DNA from: AEGEAN-183 sp964614345
GTDB lineage: Bacteria > Pseudomonadota > Gammaproteobacteria > Magnimaribacterales > Magnimaribacteraceae
Direction: 5' to 3'
Assembly (NCBI GenBank): GCA_964614345.1
Contig: CAZTLP010000004.1
Coordinates: 8,605-72,604, forward strand
DNA length: 64,000 nt
The position numbers and the translations under genes were made by a program. The notes beneath the pieces are model-generated. The model was not told the origin of the DNA. It made no database searches and saw nothing but the letters and a program-made list of their open reading frames with translations. Within the stretch, counting starts at the first letter, position 1. Each line of letters opens with the position of its first letter. Shown here piece after piece: positions 8,205 to 17,398 of the stretch.

Positions 8205-9362
8205 ATGTTAAAAAAATTATTTTATTTAGTTGTCAGTCTTTTTCTCCCAATACTCATGTTTGGAAATGAAAGTTTTATTCCTGATCCACCTTCCTTGAGT
8301 TCAGCAAATTATATCTTGATAGATTCAACTACAAATCGGGTATTAGCTAACTTAAACGAGGATGAACAGATTGAACCAGCAAGTATCACTAAAATTATGA
8401 CAGGGTATATCGTTTCTGATCAAATCCAAGATGGATTCCTAAGTCTAGATGATCAGGTCTTGATAAGCGAGAATTGTTGGAGAAAGAAAGGCTCTAGAAT
8501 GTTTATTGAAGAAAGTTCGAGAGTATCTCTTCTAGATTTAATAAAAGGGATGGTAATACAGTCTGGTAATGATGCTACTTGTGCTATAGCAGAACACGTA
8601 GCAGGCTCAGAAGATAACTTTGTAGATCTTATGATGCGATACGCTAATAGAATGGAATTAACAAATACTAGTTTTGTTAATCCTTCAGGGTGGCCTGACC
8701 CTGAACACTATTCTTCAGCTCAAGATATAGCAAAACTATCAATGCTCTTAATAAAAGATTTTCCTGAGCATTACTCTCTTTATAAAGAAAAATGGTTTAC
8801 TTACAACAATATTCGTCAAAGAAACCGCAATGCGCTTCTTTGGCAAGATGATTCAATTGATGGATTAAAAACTGGACATACAGATTCAGCAGGATTTTGC
8901 TTAGTTTCTTCAGGCGTAAGAGAACAAACAAGACTAATTGCCGTAACCTTAAAAAGTAGTTCAGAAAAAAGCAGACTCACTGATAACAGAAGATTGCTTG
9001 ATTATGGCTTCAGGTACTTTAGGACTAAAAAATTAGTAAACAAGGGACAAAATATTAAAGAAGAACAGGTTTGGGGTGGTGAGACTGAGAAAGTAGGTAT
9101 AGCTCCAATAGAGGACTTCTATCTAACTCTTCCTTTAAGAGATTTCAAAAAGATAGAGTCCTTCATATCTTTAAATGATTATCTTCAAGCTCCAATTTCA
9201 GAAGATGAAATAGTTGGGAAAATGATTTTTAAATTAGGCGAAGAGGAGGTTGGATCTGTAGATTTGGTTACAGTTAATGAAGTAAACAGCCTAGGCTTGC
9301 TTGGAAGGGCTTGGTCTAATATCAAGTTATTAGTCTATAGGTTTCTAATGGAAGAAGAATAA
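8205..9362 (+). CDS. dacA: D-alanyl-D-alanine carboxypeptidase (PBP5/6 type)
   Basis: A 385-residue class C low-molecular-weight PBP that removes the terminal D-Ala of peptidoglycan pentapeptides in the periplasm. A signal peptide (about 20 residues) is followed by the three penicillin-binding motifs: S60-I-T-K63, S120-G-N122 and K222-T-G224 (LKTGHTDSAGFC). The beta-rich C-terminal domain follows and the last residues (IKLLVYRFLMEEE) form the amphipathic membrane anchor seen in PBP5/6. It sits 9 nt after mltB and 8 nt before the D-amino-acid transaminase. Confidence 0.95.
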   Translation: MLKKLFYLVVSLFLPILMFGNESFIPDPPSLSSANYILIDSTTNRVLANLNEDEQIEPASITKIMTGYIVSDQIQDGFLSLDDQVLISENCWRKKGSRMFIEESSRVSLLDLIKGMVIQSGNDATCAIAEHVAGSEDNFVDLMMRYANRMELTNTSFVNPSGWPDPEHYSSAQDIAKLSMLLIKDFPEHYSLYKEKWFTYNNIRQRNRNALLWQDDSIDGLKTGHTDSAGFCLVSSGVREQTRLIAVTLKSSSEKSRLTDNRRLLDYGFRYFRTKKLVNKGQNIKEEQVWGGETEKVGIAPIEDFYLTLPLRDFKKIESFISLNDYLQAPISEDEIVGKMIFKLGEEEVGSVDLVTVNEVNSLGLLGRAWSNIKLLVYRFLMEEE

Positions 9363-9370
9363 CTTTCGTT

Positions 9371-10219
9371 ATGTCTTGGACCTATTTAAATAAGGAATTT
9401 TTAAGAAGAGAAGAAGTAAAAATTTCTCCTTTTGATCGCGGTTTTTTGTTTGGTGATGGTGTTTATGAAGTTATTCCAGTGTATGAAGGGATAGCCTTTC
9501 TTCTCGAAGACCATATAGCTAGATTAAGCCGTTCTTTAAATTCAACTGGCATTAAAAATCCGCAAAAATGGAATGATATTCCTCAAATAATTCTTGAACT
9601 AGTTAAAAAAAATAACTTTAGTAATCAATCAGTTTACCTTCAGATAACTAGAGGTGAGGATTCAATTAGAAACCATATTCCAGACCCCGAAGTCGAACCC
9701 ACTTTGTTTATTACTTCCTCAGAGCTTAAAGTTAATCCTTTCAGATTAGACCCAGAAAGAAAAGGATTGTCAGTGAAGACTCTAGAAGATCCAAGATGGA
9801 ACAGGTGTGACATCAAGGCAGTTACTTTACTTTCAAACATCATGGCCATGAAAGAAGCTAATCTAGAAGGGAATGATGGAGTAATATTTTGTGCCGATGG
9901 AGAAATAACTGAAGGTGCTGCAAGTAACGTTTTTGCTGTATTTGATAATCAAGTAATTACCACTCCTGAATCAAATCAAATACTTTCTGGGATAACCAGA
10001 AAACATGTTATTTCTTTGCTAAATAACAAAGGAATTGAAGTACTGGAAAGGGCTTTAAAATTAGAGGAAATATATAAAGCTGAAGAGGTATGGTTAACGA
10101 GTTCCACACAAGAAATACAACCAATAACAAAGATTGATGGAAGAGATATAGATCTAAAGAATTCTTATGAAGATTGTTTATGGTATGAACTTCTAACCTC
10201 TTACTTTAGTCTGGTTTAA
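9371..10219 (+). CDS. dat: Fold-type IV aminotransferase, probable D-amino-acid transaminase
   Basis: A 282-residue PLP enzyme of aminotransferase class IV, like D-alanine transaminase. The N-terminal block SPFDRGFLFGDGVYEVIPVYEG, the central catalytic-lysine region (DIKAVTLLSNIMAMKEA, Lys about residue 147) and TEGAASNVFAVFDN are characteristic. D-amino-acid transaminase interconverts D-Ala and D-Glu with 2-oxo acids. Its place at the end of the PBP2-RodA-MltB-DacA operon fits a role in recycling D-Ala released by the carboxypeptidase, though that is inference. Branched-chain or aminodeoxychorismate lyase activity is a less likely alternative. It overlaps convergent holA by 4 nt. Confidence 0.85.
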   Translation: MSWTYLNKEFLRREEVKISPFDRGFLFGDGVYEVIPVYEGIAFLLEDHIARLSRSLNSTGIKNPQKWNDIPQIILELVKKNNFSNQSVYLQITRGEDSIRNHIPDPEVEPTLFITSSELKVNPFRLDPERKGLSVKTLEDPRWNRCDIKAVTLLSNIMAMKEANLEGNDGVIFCADGEITEGAASNVFAVFDNQVITTPESNQILSGITRKHVISLLNNKGIEVLERALKLEEIYKAEEVWLTSSTQEIQPITKIDGRDIDLKNSYEDCLWYELLTSYFSLV

Positions 10220-11187
10220 AAAGTAAGAGTAAGCTCTCTTATACCGAGCCAAGGATTTTGCTTATTAAACCCCTTGATACAGGAATCTATGAAGGCTATT
10301 CTTTTGTAAGCTTTTAGAATTTTATATTTATCAACTTCCTTAGAGGTTTTTGTAAGAGAATCTAAATAGTTTCTAGGCCCCCAAATTCCTTTGGTAGAAC
10401 CTGATTTTAATACTTTAAATAAGTTATTCAGTTCTCTTGTTAACGCCCAAATAATAAGAGATTCAGGTGTTCCTTCTACTTTAAGTGACTCTAAGACTTG
10501 AATTGCTTTTGATGTATTTCTAGAAACAAAAGCATTTGAGAAATCAAAAATTGTATATTTAGATGAACCTGTGATGCTTTTTTTCATTTTATCTAGATCT
10601 ATTTTTTCAGAAGGATAGACCAAAGATAACTTCCTTATTTCTTGTAAAGTAGCCATTAGGTTCCCCTCAGTCTTTTCTGTTAATAGCTGTAAGGCTTCTT
10701 GTGTTATCTCAATATTCATTTCCTTTGCTTTATTATTAATCCAGACTTTTAAAGAATTAGATGAAAGTGGTGCAATGGAAATTAAAGTTCCAACTTCTTC
10801 TAAAGCCTTGACCCAAGCAGAGGAAATACTTTTTCTTTCAAGATCTTCTCCAATTACAACTAGTAAAGTATTTGAGTCCGGACTTTTTGAATAAGCCTTC
10901 AAAGAATTTGCTCCTTTAACACCTGGGCCTTGTCCAAGAAGCTTAATCTCTAAGATTTTTTTTGATCCAAAAAGGTCTAAGTTGTCTGAATTAGAAGATA
11001 AGAATTCCCAGTTGCTTTTGGAATCTATTATGTGAGTATTTTTTTCAGCAAATCCTTCAAGTTTAGCTTTAGAATAAATTTTTTCTAAGTTTTCTTCTAT
11101 AAGGATGGATTCATCTGCAAGGATTACATAGATATTATCCAAAGATGTTTTTAAGACATCATTAAGCCTGTCTTCAGTTAGTTTCAT
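10216..11187 (-). CDS. holA: DNA polymerase III delta subunit
   Basis: A 323-residue clamp-loader subunit that opens the beta sliding clamp during replication. The N-terminal start MKLTEDRLNDVL, the YVILADESILIEENLEKI block and the middle TEGNLMATLQEIRKLSLVYP segment, plus the ALTRELNNLFKV region of the C-terminal domain, match HolA. It is rather divergent, as HolA usually is. The gene overlaps lptE by 14 nt, the usual gammaproteobacterial leuS-lptE-holA order, here transcribed toward the dat gene. Confidence 0.9.
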   Translation of the reverse strand: MKLTEDRLNDVLKTSLDNIYVILADESILIEENLEKIYSKAKLEGFAEKNTHIIDSKSNWEFLSSNSDNLDLFGSKKILEIKLLGQGPGVKGANSLKAYSKSPDSNTLLVVIGEDLERKSISSAWVKALEEVGTLISIAPLSSNSLKVWINNKAKEMNIEITQEALQLLTEKTEGNLMATLQEIRKLSLVYPSEKIDLDKMKKSITGSSKYTIFDFSNAFVSRNTSKAIQVLESLKVEGTPESLIIWALTRELNNLFKVLKSGSTKGIWGPRNYLDSLTKTSKEVDKYKILKAYKRIAFIDSCIKGFNKQNPWLGIRELTLTF

Positions 11188-11683
11188 TCAAAAGGTTAAG
11201 CAAGGAAAAATTAATCCTTTTTAATGCATTCTTAAAAAAGTTTTCCCTAAGTCTATTTTCCACTTCCTCAATAGCTAAAATTCTTGATTCGTCGAAAGAA
11301 TAATAACTGTTATCTTTAAATTCCAGTAAGAAATCATCTTTCTTTCCCTTAGGAGTTAAACTAATTTTTAAATGGTACTCCAAACGAGCCTCTTTGGTTC
11401 GGGCTCCAGCCCCTAATGCAGATGAATACCTAGTAATTGTATGCTCAAGGATCTCTATTTCTAAATCAGTGTCTCCAGTTTCTTTATTCAGATATAACTG
11501 TCTTAAACCAGATTGCCTTTTAAGGGTACTAGCAAACTCTTGATTCAAGTTATTTTCGTTGAAATAGAGGCTAACAACTAGATCATTTAGACCTTGATAT
11601 GAACTTCTAAGTTTGTAATCACAGCCGACTAGAAAAAAGCTAATGAATAAGAATGCTAAGGTTTTTTTTAAAGCTATTATCAC
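11174..11683 (-). CDS. lptE: LPS-assembly lipoprotein LptE
   Basis: A 169-residue outer-membrane lipoprotein that plugs the LptD barrel and helps place lipopolysaccharide on the cell surface. A short signal peptide ends in the lipobox LVGC, with the lipid-modified Cys at about residue 21 followed by DYKLRSS, the typical LptE start of the mature protein (C-x-[FY]-x-L-R). The rest is a small alpha/beta fold with RYSSALGAGARTKEARLEYHL. Its place between leuS and holA is the conserved location. Sequence conservation is low, so context weighs heavily. Confidence 0.88.
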   Translation of the reverse strand: MIIALKKTLAFLFISFFLVGCDYKLRSSYQGLNDLVVSLYFNENNLNQEFASTLKRQSGLRQLYLNKETGDTDLEIEILEHTITRYSSALGAGARTKEARLEYHLKISLTPKGKKDDFLLEFKDNSYYSFDESRILAIEEVENRLRENFFKNALKRINFSLLNLLNETN

Positions 11684-11688
11684 TTTTC

Positions 11689-14139
11689 TTAAATAACAAA
11701 ATTCAATAATTTTTTATCAATATAAATTATTTTTTTGATGTCCTTACCCTCAATATACTTTTTTATGTTTTCTTGTTCTTTAGCTATTTTTTCTATTTCT
11801 ATTTGGGGTAAATTAGAGTCAACTGTAATTTGCCCTCTAAGCTTACCGTTAATTTGAATAGCTATTTCAATAGACTCCTTCTCAAGTAAACTTTCATCTG
11901 CTTCAGGCCATTCAACATCAATAATTAGTTCTTTATTCCCAAGCTGGTTCCACAAAGCATGGGTAATGTGTGGAGTAATAGGAGAGAGACTTATTAGAAT
12001 AGTATTTATAGCTTCTCTAACTGAAGACTTCTCGGAATCTTTAGCATTAATAGATAAAAATTCTTTTGGTATTGCATTCGTTAATTCCATAATTGACGCT
12101 ATGGCTGTATTAAACGAGTGCCTTCTTAAAAAGTCATCTTTAACCTTATAAAGAGTTTGGTGTGTTTTATTTCTTAAAGTTGTTACGCTTTCATTTGAGT
12201 CACTAAAATCTAACTCTTTATTTGACTTTGAATCTATATGTTCTTGAACCAAGTTCCACAATCTATTTAAATACCTTGATGCCCCTTGCAGCCCTTGTTC
12301 AGACCACTCAAAAGACTGATCAGGTGGCGCAACAAACATTACAAACAACCTTAGAGTATCAGCTCCATAAAGTTCTATTACCTCACTTGGGTCTACAACA
12401 TTTCCTTTAGATTTTGACATTTTTGATCCATCTTTAAGAACCATTCCTTGACACAATAGATTAATGAAAGGTTCCGAACCTTCAACTAAACCTAAGTCTC
12501 TAAGGCATCTATAAAAGAATCTAGAATAAAGTAGATGGAGTACGGCATGTTCAATACCTCCAACATACTGATCAACAGGAAGCCAATACTTAGCTCTTTC
12601 ATCTAGCATGGCTTGATCGCTATCAAAAGAAGCAAATCTGGCGTAATACCAAGAAGACTCGAAGAAGGTATCAAAAGTATCTGTTTCTCTTATAAACTCC
12701 TCACCATCTACTGAAACCTTAGTGAATTCCTCCATCTCAGATAGAGGAGATTTGACTCCAGAAAATTTAACCTCAGTTGGCAGCACAACAGGTATATTGT
12801 TTGCGCCTTGCAATTCTCCTTTAGAATTTTTCATTGCGGGAATAGGGGCGCCCCAATATCTTTGCCTCGAAACCCCCCAATCCCTTAGTCTATAATTTAT
12901 CTGCCTTTGACCGCATTTTAATTTTTTAGCTTTTTTATTGATTTGTTCAAAAGCTTTATCAAAACTTAGACCATTGAATTCGTCTGAATTAATCAATTCA
13001 TTTTTTTCTAGTATAGCTCCTTCTTCAATTGATCCTTTTGAAGTTCCTTTAATTACCTGCTTAATGTCTAAATCATATTTTTTTGCAAACTCATAGTCCC
13101 TCTCATCGTGTGCAGGTACACCCATTAGTGCCCCTGAGCCATATCCAGAGAGCACGAAATTAGCTATCCAAATAGGAATTTCTTTTTTTGAGAAAGGGTG
13201 ATTGGCTTTCAGTCCAGTATCAATACCTAATTTTTCTTGTTTGGCTAAATCAGCTTCAGATAATTTAATAGAATTGATGTCTTTTAAGAATGCTTTAATA
13301 GTTTTATCTTCTTTTTGTAAATCTAAGGCTATAGGGTGGTCACTTGAAATAGCTAAAAAAGTCACACCCATGATCGTGTCTGGTCTTGTTGTGAAAACAG
13401 AAATAGGCGGGGCTCCTTTTTTAAAGTTAAAGTCGAATTCCATGCCTTCAGATTTACCTATCCAGTTCTTTTGCATGGCCTTTACTCGTTCAGGCCATCC
13501 ATCTAGATTATCCGTTTCTTGAAGCATTTCTTCAGCGTATTCAGTTATTTTTAAGAACCACTGCTTTAGCTTTCTTCTTTCAATTTTGGCCCCTGAACGC
13601 CAACCCTTTCCATCTTCTACCTGTTCATTTGCCAAGACCGTTTCTTCAACAGGGTCCCAATTAACATCGGCTTCTGCTTGGTAAGCAATACCTTTGTTCA
13701 TCATTTCTATAAAGAACCATTGTTCCCATTTGTAATAATGCGGGTCACAAGTTGCAAGTTCTCTTTTCCAGTCATAGGCAAATCCCATCTTCTTAAATTC
13801 AGATCTCATTTTTTCAATATTTCTATTTGTCCAATCAGAAGGTTGAACTTTATTTTCAATAGCAGCGTTTTCAGCGGGTAATCCAAAAGCGTCCCAGCCC
13901 ATGGGTTGGAGAACATTTTTCCCCAGTAACCTTTGAAATCTACTAATTGCATCACCAAGGGTGTAGTTTCTGACATGGCCCATGTGAGCAGATCCACTGG
14001 GGTAGGGGAACATGCTTAAGCAGTAAAATTTCTCTTTATTAGGATCTTCAGTTACAGAAAAGACTTCATTAGTGTCCCAAAAATCTTGGGCTTCACTTTC
14101 CACATCCTTATGCGAATATTCTTTCTTTGCCTTGGGCAT
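11689..14139 (-). CDS. leuS: Leucyl-tRNA synthetase
   Basis: An 816-residue class I synthetase that charges tRNA-Leu. The HIGH motif appears as H52-M-G-H55 (GSAHMGHVRNYTLGD), the KMSKS motif as SKMSKSKGN near residue 575, and between them lies the CP1 editing domain with TTRPDTIMGVTF and GVPAHDERDYEFA, which hydrolyse mischarged tRNA. The C-terminal KLRGQITVD block completes the protein. Slightly shorter than E. coli LeuS (860), in line with a compact genome. It starts 1 nt after accC ends and is followed by lptE. Confidence 0.97.
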   Translation of the reverse strand: MPKAKKEYSHKDVESEAQDFWDTNEVFSVTEDPNKEKFYCLSMFPYPSGSAHMGHVRNYTLGDAISRFQRLLGKNVLQPMGWDAFGLPAENAAIENKVQPSDWTNRNIEKMRSEFKKMGFAYDWKRELATCDPHYYKWEQWFFIEMMNKGIAYQAEADVNWDPVEETVLANEQVEDGKGWRSGAKIERRKLKQWFLKITEYAEEMLQETDNLDGWPERVKAMQKNWIGKSEGMEFDFNFKKGAPPISVFTTRPDTIMGVTFLAISSDHPIALDLQKEDKTIKAFLKDINSIKLSEADLAKQEKLGIDTGLKANHPFSKKEIPIWIANFVLSGYGSGALMGVPAHDERDYEFAKKYDLDIKQVIKGTSKGSIEEGAILEKNELINSDEFNGLSFDKAFEQINKKAKKLKCGQRQINYRLRDWGVSRQRYWGAPIPAMKNSKGELQGANNIPVVLPTEVKFSGVKSPLSEMEEFTKVSVDGEEFIRETDTFDTFFESSWYYARFASFDSDQAMLDERAKYWLPVDQYVGGIEHAVLHLLYSRFFYRCLRDLGLVEGSEPFINLLCQGMVLKDGSKMSKSKGNVVDPSEVIELYGADTLRLFVMFVAPPDQSFEWSEQGLQGASRYLNRLWNLVQEHIDSKSNKELDFSDSNESVTTLRNKTHQTLYKVKDDFLRRHSFNTAIASIMELTNAIPKEFLSINAKDSEKSSVREAINTILISLSPITPHITHALWNQLGNKELIIDVEWPEADESLLEKESIEIAIQINGKLRGQITVDSNLPQIEIEKIAKEQENIKKYIEGKDIKKIIYIDKKLLNFVI

Positions 14140-14140
14140 A

Positions 14141-15478
14141 TTAATTCAAATTTTTTAATCTTTTCTCAAGATAATTAATATCAAAATCTCCGGAGATAAA
14201 ATTTTCATCTGAAAGAAGTTCAATATGCATTTCAAGATTTGTATCTATACCTGAAACTACCATTTCTTCTAGAGCTCTAATCAATCTTACCCTCGCATCC
14301 TCTCTATCATTAGCTCTGACTATTAATTTAGCAATTAGAGAATCGTAGTGAGGAGGTACTACATAACCGTTGTAAAGGTGTGAATCTATTCTAACTCCAA
14401 TACCTCCAGGTGCATGATAATCCAATACTTTTCCGGGAGAAGGGATAAATGTTTCAGGGTGTTCAGCATTAATTCTGCATTCAATCGCATGACCATTAAT
14501 TTCTATATCTTTTTGTTTTATTTTAAGCTCTTCTCCTCTAGCAATTCTTAATTGAAGCTTAACTAAGTCTAGTCCTGTAATACTCTCAGTAACTGGATGT
14601 TCTACCTGAATTCTTGTATTCATTTCAATAAAGTAGAATTTTTCTTCCTGGTATAAAAATTCAAAAGTTCCTGCACTGACATAATTAATTTCTTTACAAG
14701 CCTCTATACATTTCTGAAATATATTTTCTTTAATCTCTTCTGGTATACCAATTGCAGGCGCTTCTTCTATAACCTTTTGATGTCTGCGTTGAAGAGAGCA
14801 GTCTCTTTCACCTAGGTGCAGAACATTTCCAAATTTATCTGCAAGAACTTGTACTTCTATGTGTCTAGGGGTTGTAAAGAATTTTTCCATGTAAAGAGTT
14901 GGGTCACCAAAAGCACTTTCTGCCTCCTTTTGTGTTAGGTTAATGCTTTCTTCTAGATCAGATTCAGAATTAACAATTCTCATTCCTCTTCCTCCTCCCC
15001 CTGAAGCGGCTTTAATTATGATGGGATATCCTATGGCTTTCGCTTCTTCTTTAGGGTCATTACCTATTGGTCCTTCAGATCCAGGAACAATAGGAAGACC
15101 TATTTTCTTTGCAAGTTTTTTTGCTGATATCTTATTACCCATAGTTTGAATAATTTCAGAAGAAGGACCAGCAAATTGAAAACCACTTTTTTCTACTTGT
15201 TCAGCAAAATCTGCATTCTCTGCAAGAAATCCGTAACCAGGGTGAACACCATCTGCACCACTTAATTCCATAGCACTGATAATAGCTGGAATGTTCATGT
15301 AACTTTCGGCGGAGCTAGCAGGTCCTATACAGATAGATTCGTCTGCCATTTTTACATGCATTAAATCTCTATCAGCTTCAGAATAAGCTGCGACTGTGGG
15401 TATATCTAATTCTTTACAGGCCCTAAGAATACGAAGAGCTATTTCGCCTCTGTTGGCAATTAGTAACTTGGTTAGCAT
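14141..15478 (-). CDS. accC: Acetyl-CoA carboxylase, biotin carboxylase subunit
   Basis: A 445-residue ATP-grasp enzyme that carboxylates the biotin of AccB, the first step of fatty-acid synthesis. Features: the N-terminal LIANRGEIALRILRAC, the glycine-rich ATP loop AASGGGGRGMRIV around residue 165, the HIEVQVLADKFGNVLHL block, and the catalytic EMNTRIQVEHPVTE segment. Length matches E. coli AccC (449). It follows accB with a 3-nt gap; accB-accC is the standard operon. Confidence 0.97.
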   Translation of the reverse strand: MLTKLLIANRGEIALRILRACKELDIPTVAAYSEADRDLMHVKMADESICIGPASSAESYMNIPAIISAMELSGADGVHPGYGFLAENADFAEQVEKSGFQFAGPSSEIIQTMGNKISAKKLAKKIGLPIVPGSEGPIGNDPKEEAKAIGYPIIIKAASGGGGRGMRIVNSESDLEESINLTQKEAESAFGDPTLYMEKFFTTPRHIEVQVLADKFGNVLHLGERDCSLQRRHQKVIEEAPAIGIPEEIKENIFQKCIEACKEINYVSAGTFEFLYQEEKFYFIEMNTRIQVEHPVTESITGLDLVKLQLRIARGEELKIKQKDIEINGHAIECRINAEHPETFIPSPGKVLDYHAPGGIGVRIDSHLYNGYVVPPHYDSLIAKLIVRANDREDARVRLIRALEEMVVSGIDTNLEMHIELLSDENFISGDFDINYLEKRLKNLN

Positions 15479-15481
15479 AAA

Positions 15482-15928
15482 CTAAGCTATTACAAATAAT
15501 GCTTGTCCAAATTCAACTGGTTCTGAATTTTCTGCAAGTACAGATACTACTTTTCCAGAGTAATCTGACTTAATTTCATTCATCATTTTCATTGCTTCAA
15601 CTATGCAAACGACATCACCCTCCTGAATTTCATCTCCTACCGAAATAAATGGCTTGGCTCCTGGAGAGGCTGCAGCATAAAAAGTTCCAACCATAGGTGA
15701 AGTAATCACTTCGCCTTCAGAATTTTCAATTAACGGAGCTGATTTCTGTGGTTGTTCTGAGCTTTCTACTACCTTATCAAGTTGATTTGGTTGAACTTGA
15801 TGAGTAACTACGGTTTCAGTTTTATTCTTTACTAATCTTACTGATTCTTCTCCCTCATGAATTTCTATCTCTTCCAACTCTGAAGATTCAAGCATTTCTA
15901 TTAGTTTTTTTACTTTTCTTATATCCAT
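15482..15928 (-). CDS. accB: Biotin carboxyl carrier protein of acetyl-CoA carboxylase
   Basis: A 148-residue carrier subunit. The C-terminal biotinyl domain contains the invariant EAMKMMNEI with the biotin-accepting lysine at K114, preceded by SPMVGTFYAAASPGAKPF, the thumb region of AccB. The middle (about residues 35-70) is a Gln/Glu/Ser-rich linker, and the N terminus MDIRKVKKLIEMLESSELEEIEI is the standard AccB helix. It forms the aroQ-accB-accC run found in many gammaproteobacteria. Confidence 0.97.
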   Translation of the reverse strand: MDIRKVKKLIEMLESSELEEIEIHEGEESVRLVKNKTETVVTHQVQPNQLDKVVESSEQPQKSAPLIENSEGEVITSPMVGTFYAAASPGAKPFISVGDEIQEGDVVCIVEAMKMMNEIKSDYSGKVVSVLAENSEPVEFGQALFVIA

Positions 15929-15937
15929 TTTACCTCT

Positions 15938-16378
15938 CTAATTTCCATACCTACTTATAGCTACCTCTAAAGCTAAGTCATACCCTTCAACTCCTAAACC
16001 AGAAATTACACCCACTGCAATATCAGACAAGAAAGACTTTTGTCTAAAATCTTCTCGACTATATATATTTGATATATGAATCTCTATAAATGGTATTTCA
16101 GTTCCTGCCAAGGCGTCCCTGAGTGCAATGCTGCTATGTGTAAAAGCTCCTGGATTAAAAATAATACACTTTATATTGTTGTCTTTAGCCTTATGTATCT
16201 GGTCAACAAGCTCGTGTTCTGCATTACTCTGAAAGTCTGATAATTCATGCCCTGATTTATCTGAAATTTTTGATAAATTTTCAACTACTTGATCCAAGGA
16301 GATTTTCCCATAAAGTTCTGGTTCTCTTTCTCCAAGTAGATTTAAGTTTGGTCCATTTAGTAGTAAAAAATTAGCCAT
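15938..16378 (-). CDS. aroQ: 3-dehydroquinate dehydratase, type II
   Basis: A 146-residue dodecameric-type dehydratase of the shikimate pathway that converts 3-dehydroquinate to 3-dehydroshikimate. The family start LLLNGPNLNLLGEREPELYG is present with the flexible-lid Arg/Tyr residues. FNPGAFTHSSIALRDAL follows in the middle, then EIHISNIYSREDFRQKS with the catalytic His about residue 101. It is the first gene of the aroQ-accB-accC group and begins 89 nt after the stop of the DsbD-like gene upstream. Confidence 0.96.
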   Translation of the reverse strand: MANFLLLNGPNLNLLGEREPELYGKISLDQVVENLSKISDKSGHELSDFQSNAEHELVDQIHKAKDNNIKCIIFNPGAFTHSSIALRDALAGTEIPFIEIHISNIYSREDFRQKSFLSDIAVGVISGLGVEGYDLALEVAISRYGN

Positions 16379-16467
16379 GGCTTCAGTAGAAAACGATTTT
16401 ATAAGAATTTAACCGAAATTAAGAGAAAATAATGTTAATTAAATTGGTTTAAAGTACAAACTAGTAG

Positions 16468-16959
16468 CTAGTTGTATATTTTTATCCCGCCTTTTTTTAT
16501 AACAAGCTTCTTGACTATAGGTGTATAGCAGTATCCCTTCTGATTACAACCTTGGTAGGTAACTGTTATTTCTTTTTCAAATTCTTTTCCAATATCAATT
16601 ACTACCTCAACCGCATCAAAGAAAACTTCAACTTCACCGAAGTACTCATCTACTAGAATTTCACCCTTCGGAAAAGAAGCCTTCTGATAGGTATTTAATT
16701 TTTTATCAAAAAAAGAAAATTTATTTAGATAAAGATAGCAGTCTGGTTTTATATCCCACCGCAAGAAAATTTTTTGATCAACAATAGAAGCATGTAATTT
16801 ATAAACTTCATCAGGATGAGGTATGCCTTTTTCCATAAAAAGCAACTCATCTGCATACTTATTGAATTCATCTTTAGCTGATATAGTCGGCATGAAAATT
16901 AAGTTAAGAACAATTAAGAAACAACAGTAAATATGGAAATTAAATCTAGGAGAAGTCAT
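16468..16959 (-). CDS. Free-standing DsbD N-terminal (alpha) domain protein
   Basis: A 163-residue secreted protein that corresponds only to the periplasmic immunoglobulin-like alpha domain of DsbD. After a signal peptide (about 28 residues ending near ISAKDEF) come the DsbD-alpha hallmarks: an N-terminal FLPPEEAF-like FMEKGIPHPDEVYKL, then WDIKPDCYLYLNKF, and the redox pair in TYQGCNQKGYCYTP (two Cys six apart). The membrane electron-relay and C-terminal thioredoxin domains of full DsbD are missing and are not encoded nearby. It could receive electrons from another CcdA-type protein and pass them to copper or cytochrome c partners. Its 5' end overlaps the divergent copper-chaperone gene by 27 nt. 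Confidence 0.8.
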   Translation of the reverse strand: MTSPRFNFHIYCCFLIVLNLIFMPTISAKDEFNKYADELLFMEKGIPHPDEVYKLHASIVDQKIFLRWDIKPDCYLYLNKFSFFDKKLNTYQKASFPKGEILVDEYFGEVEVFFDAVEVVIDIGKEFEKEITVTYQGCNQKGYCYTPIVKKLVIKKGGIKIYN

Positions 16960-17394
16960 CTTTTTGGTTTTATTATCTCATTATTGTTCTTTTTTTCTTG
17001 CTCAGAAACCGAAAGTGAAACTCCGATAGTTGTTTTAGATGCTTATTTAAAAAAACCCTTGGAAGGAGCACATTCTACTGCGGCATATATGAGTTTAAAA
17101 AATACTAGCAGTTACAAAATAAAAATTAAGGGATTAACTTGCAATAACTTATTGGCAGAATTCCATCAAACCGTAATTAAAGATTCAGGCATGACGAGTA
17201 TGAATAAATTAAACTTATTAACCTTGGAGCCACAATCAGAAATAACCTTATTACCTGGAAAAGAGCATATTATGTTGATAGGAAAAAGTATGTCGAATAT
17301 AACTGAAGGAATAAATTGCGATCTGATCATTGAAGATATTGATTTATTTCCACCCTTCAAAAGAGCTCCTATTTTTTTTGAAATGAGAAGTTAA
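16933..17394 (+). CDS. PCu(A)C-family periplasmic copper chaperone (lipoprotein)
   Basis: A 153-residue exported protein. A short N-terminal hydrophobic segment ends with FFFSC, a plausible lipobox. The mature part resembles the DR1885/PCu(A)C family that delivers Cu(I) to the CuA site of cytochrome oxidase: AAYMSLKNTSS, then the copper-ligand stretch FHQTVIKDSGMTSMNKL and PGKEHIMLIG with its His-x-Met. It is divergent from, and overlaps by 27 nt, the DsbD-alpha gene; both could serve periplasmic copper and thiol handling. The ABC ATPase gene begins 4 nt downstream. Confidence 0.78.
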   Translation: MEIKSRRSHLFGFIISLLFFFSCSETESETPIVVLDAYLKKPLEGAHSTAAYMSLKNTSSYKIKIKGLTCNNLLAEFHQTVIKDSGMTSMNKLNLLTLEPQSEITLLPGKEHIMLIGKSMSNITEGINCDLIIEDIDLFPPFKRAPIFFEMRS

Positions 17395-17398
17395 GTCA

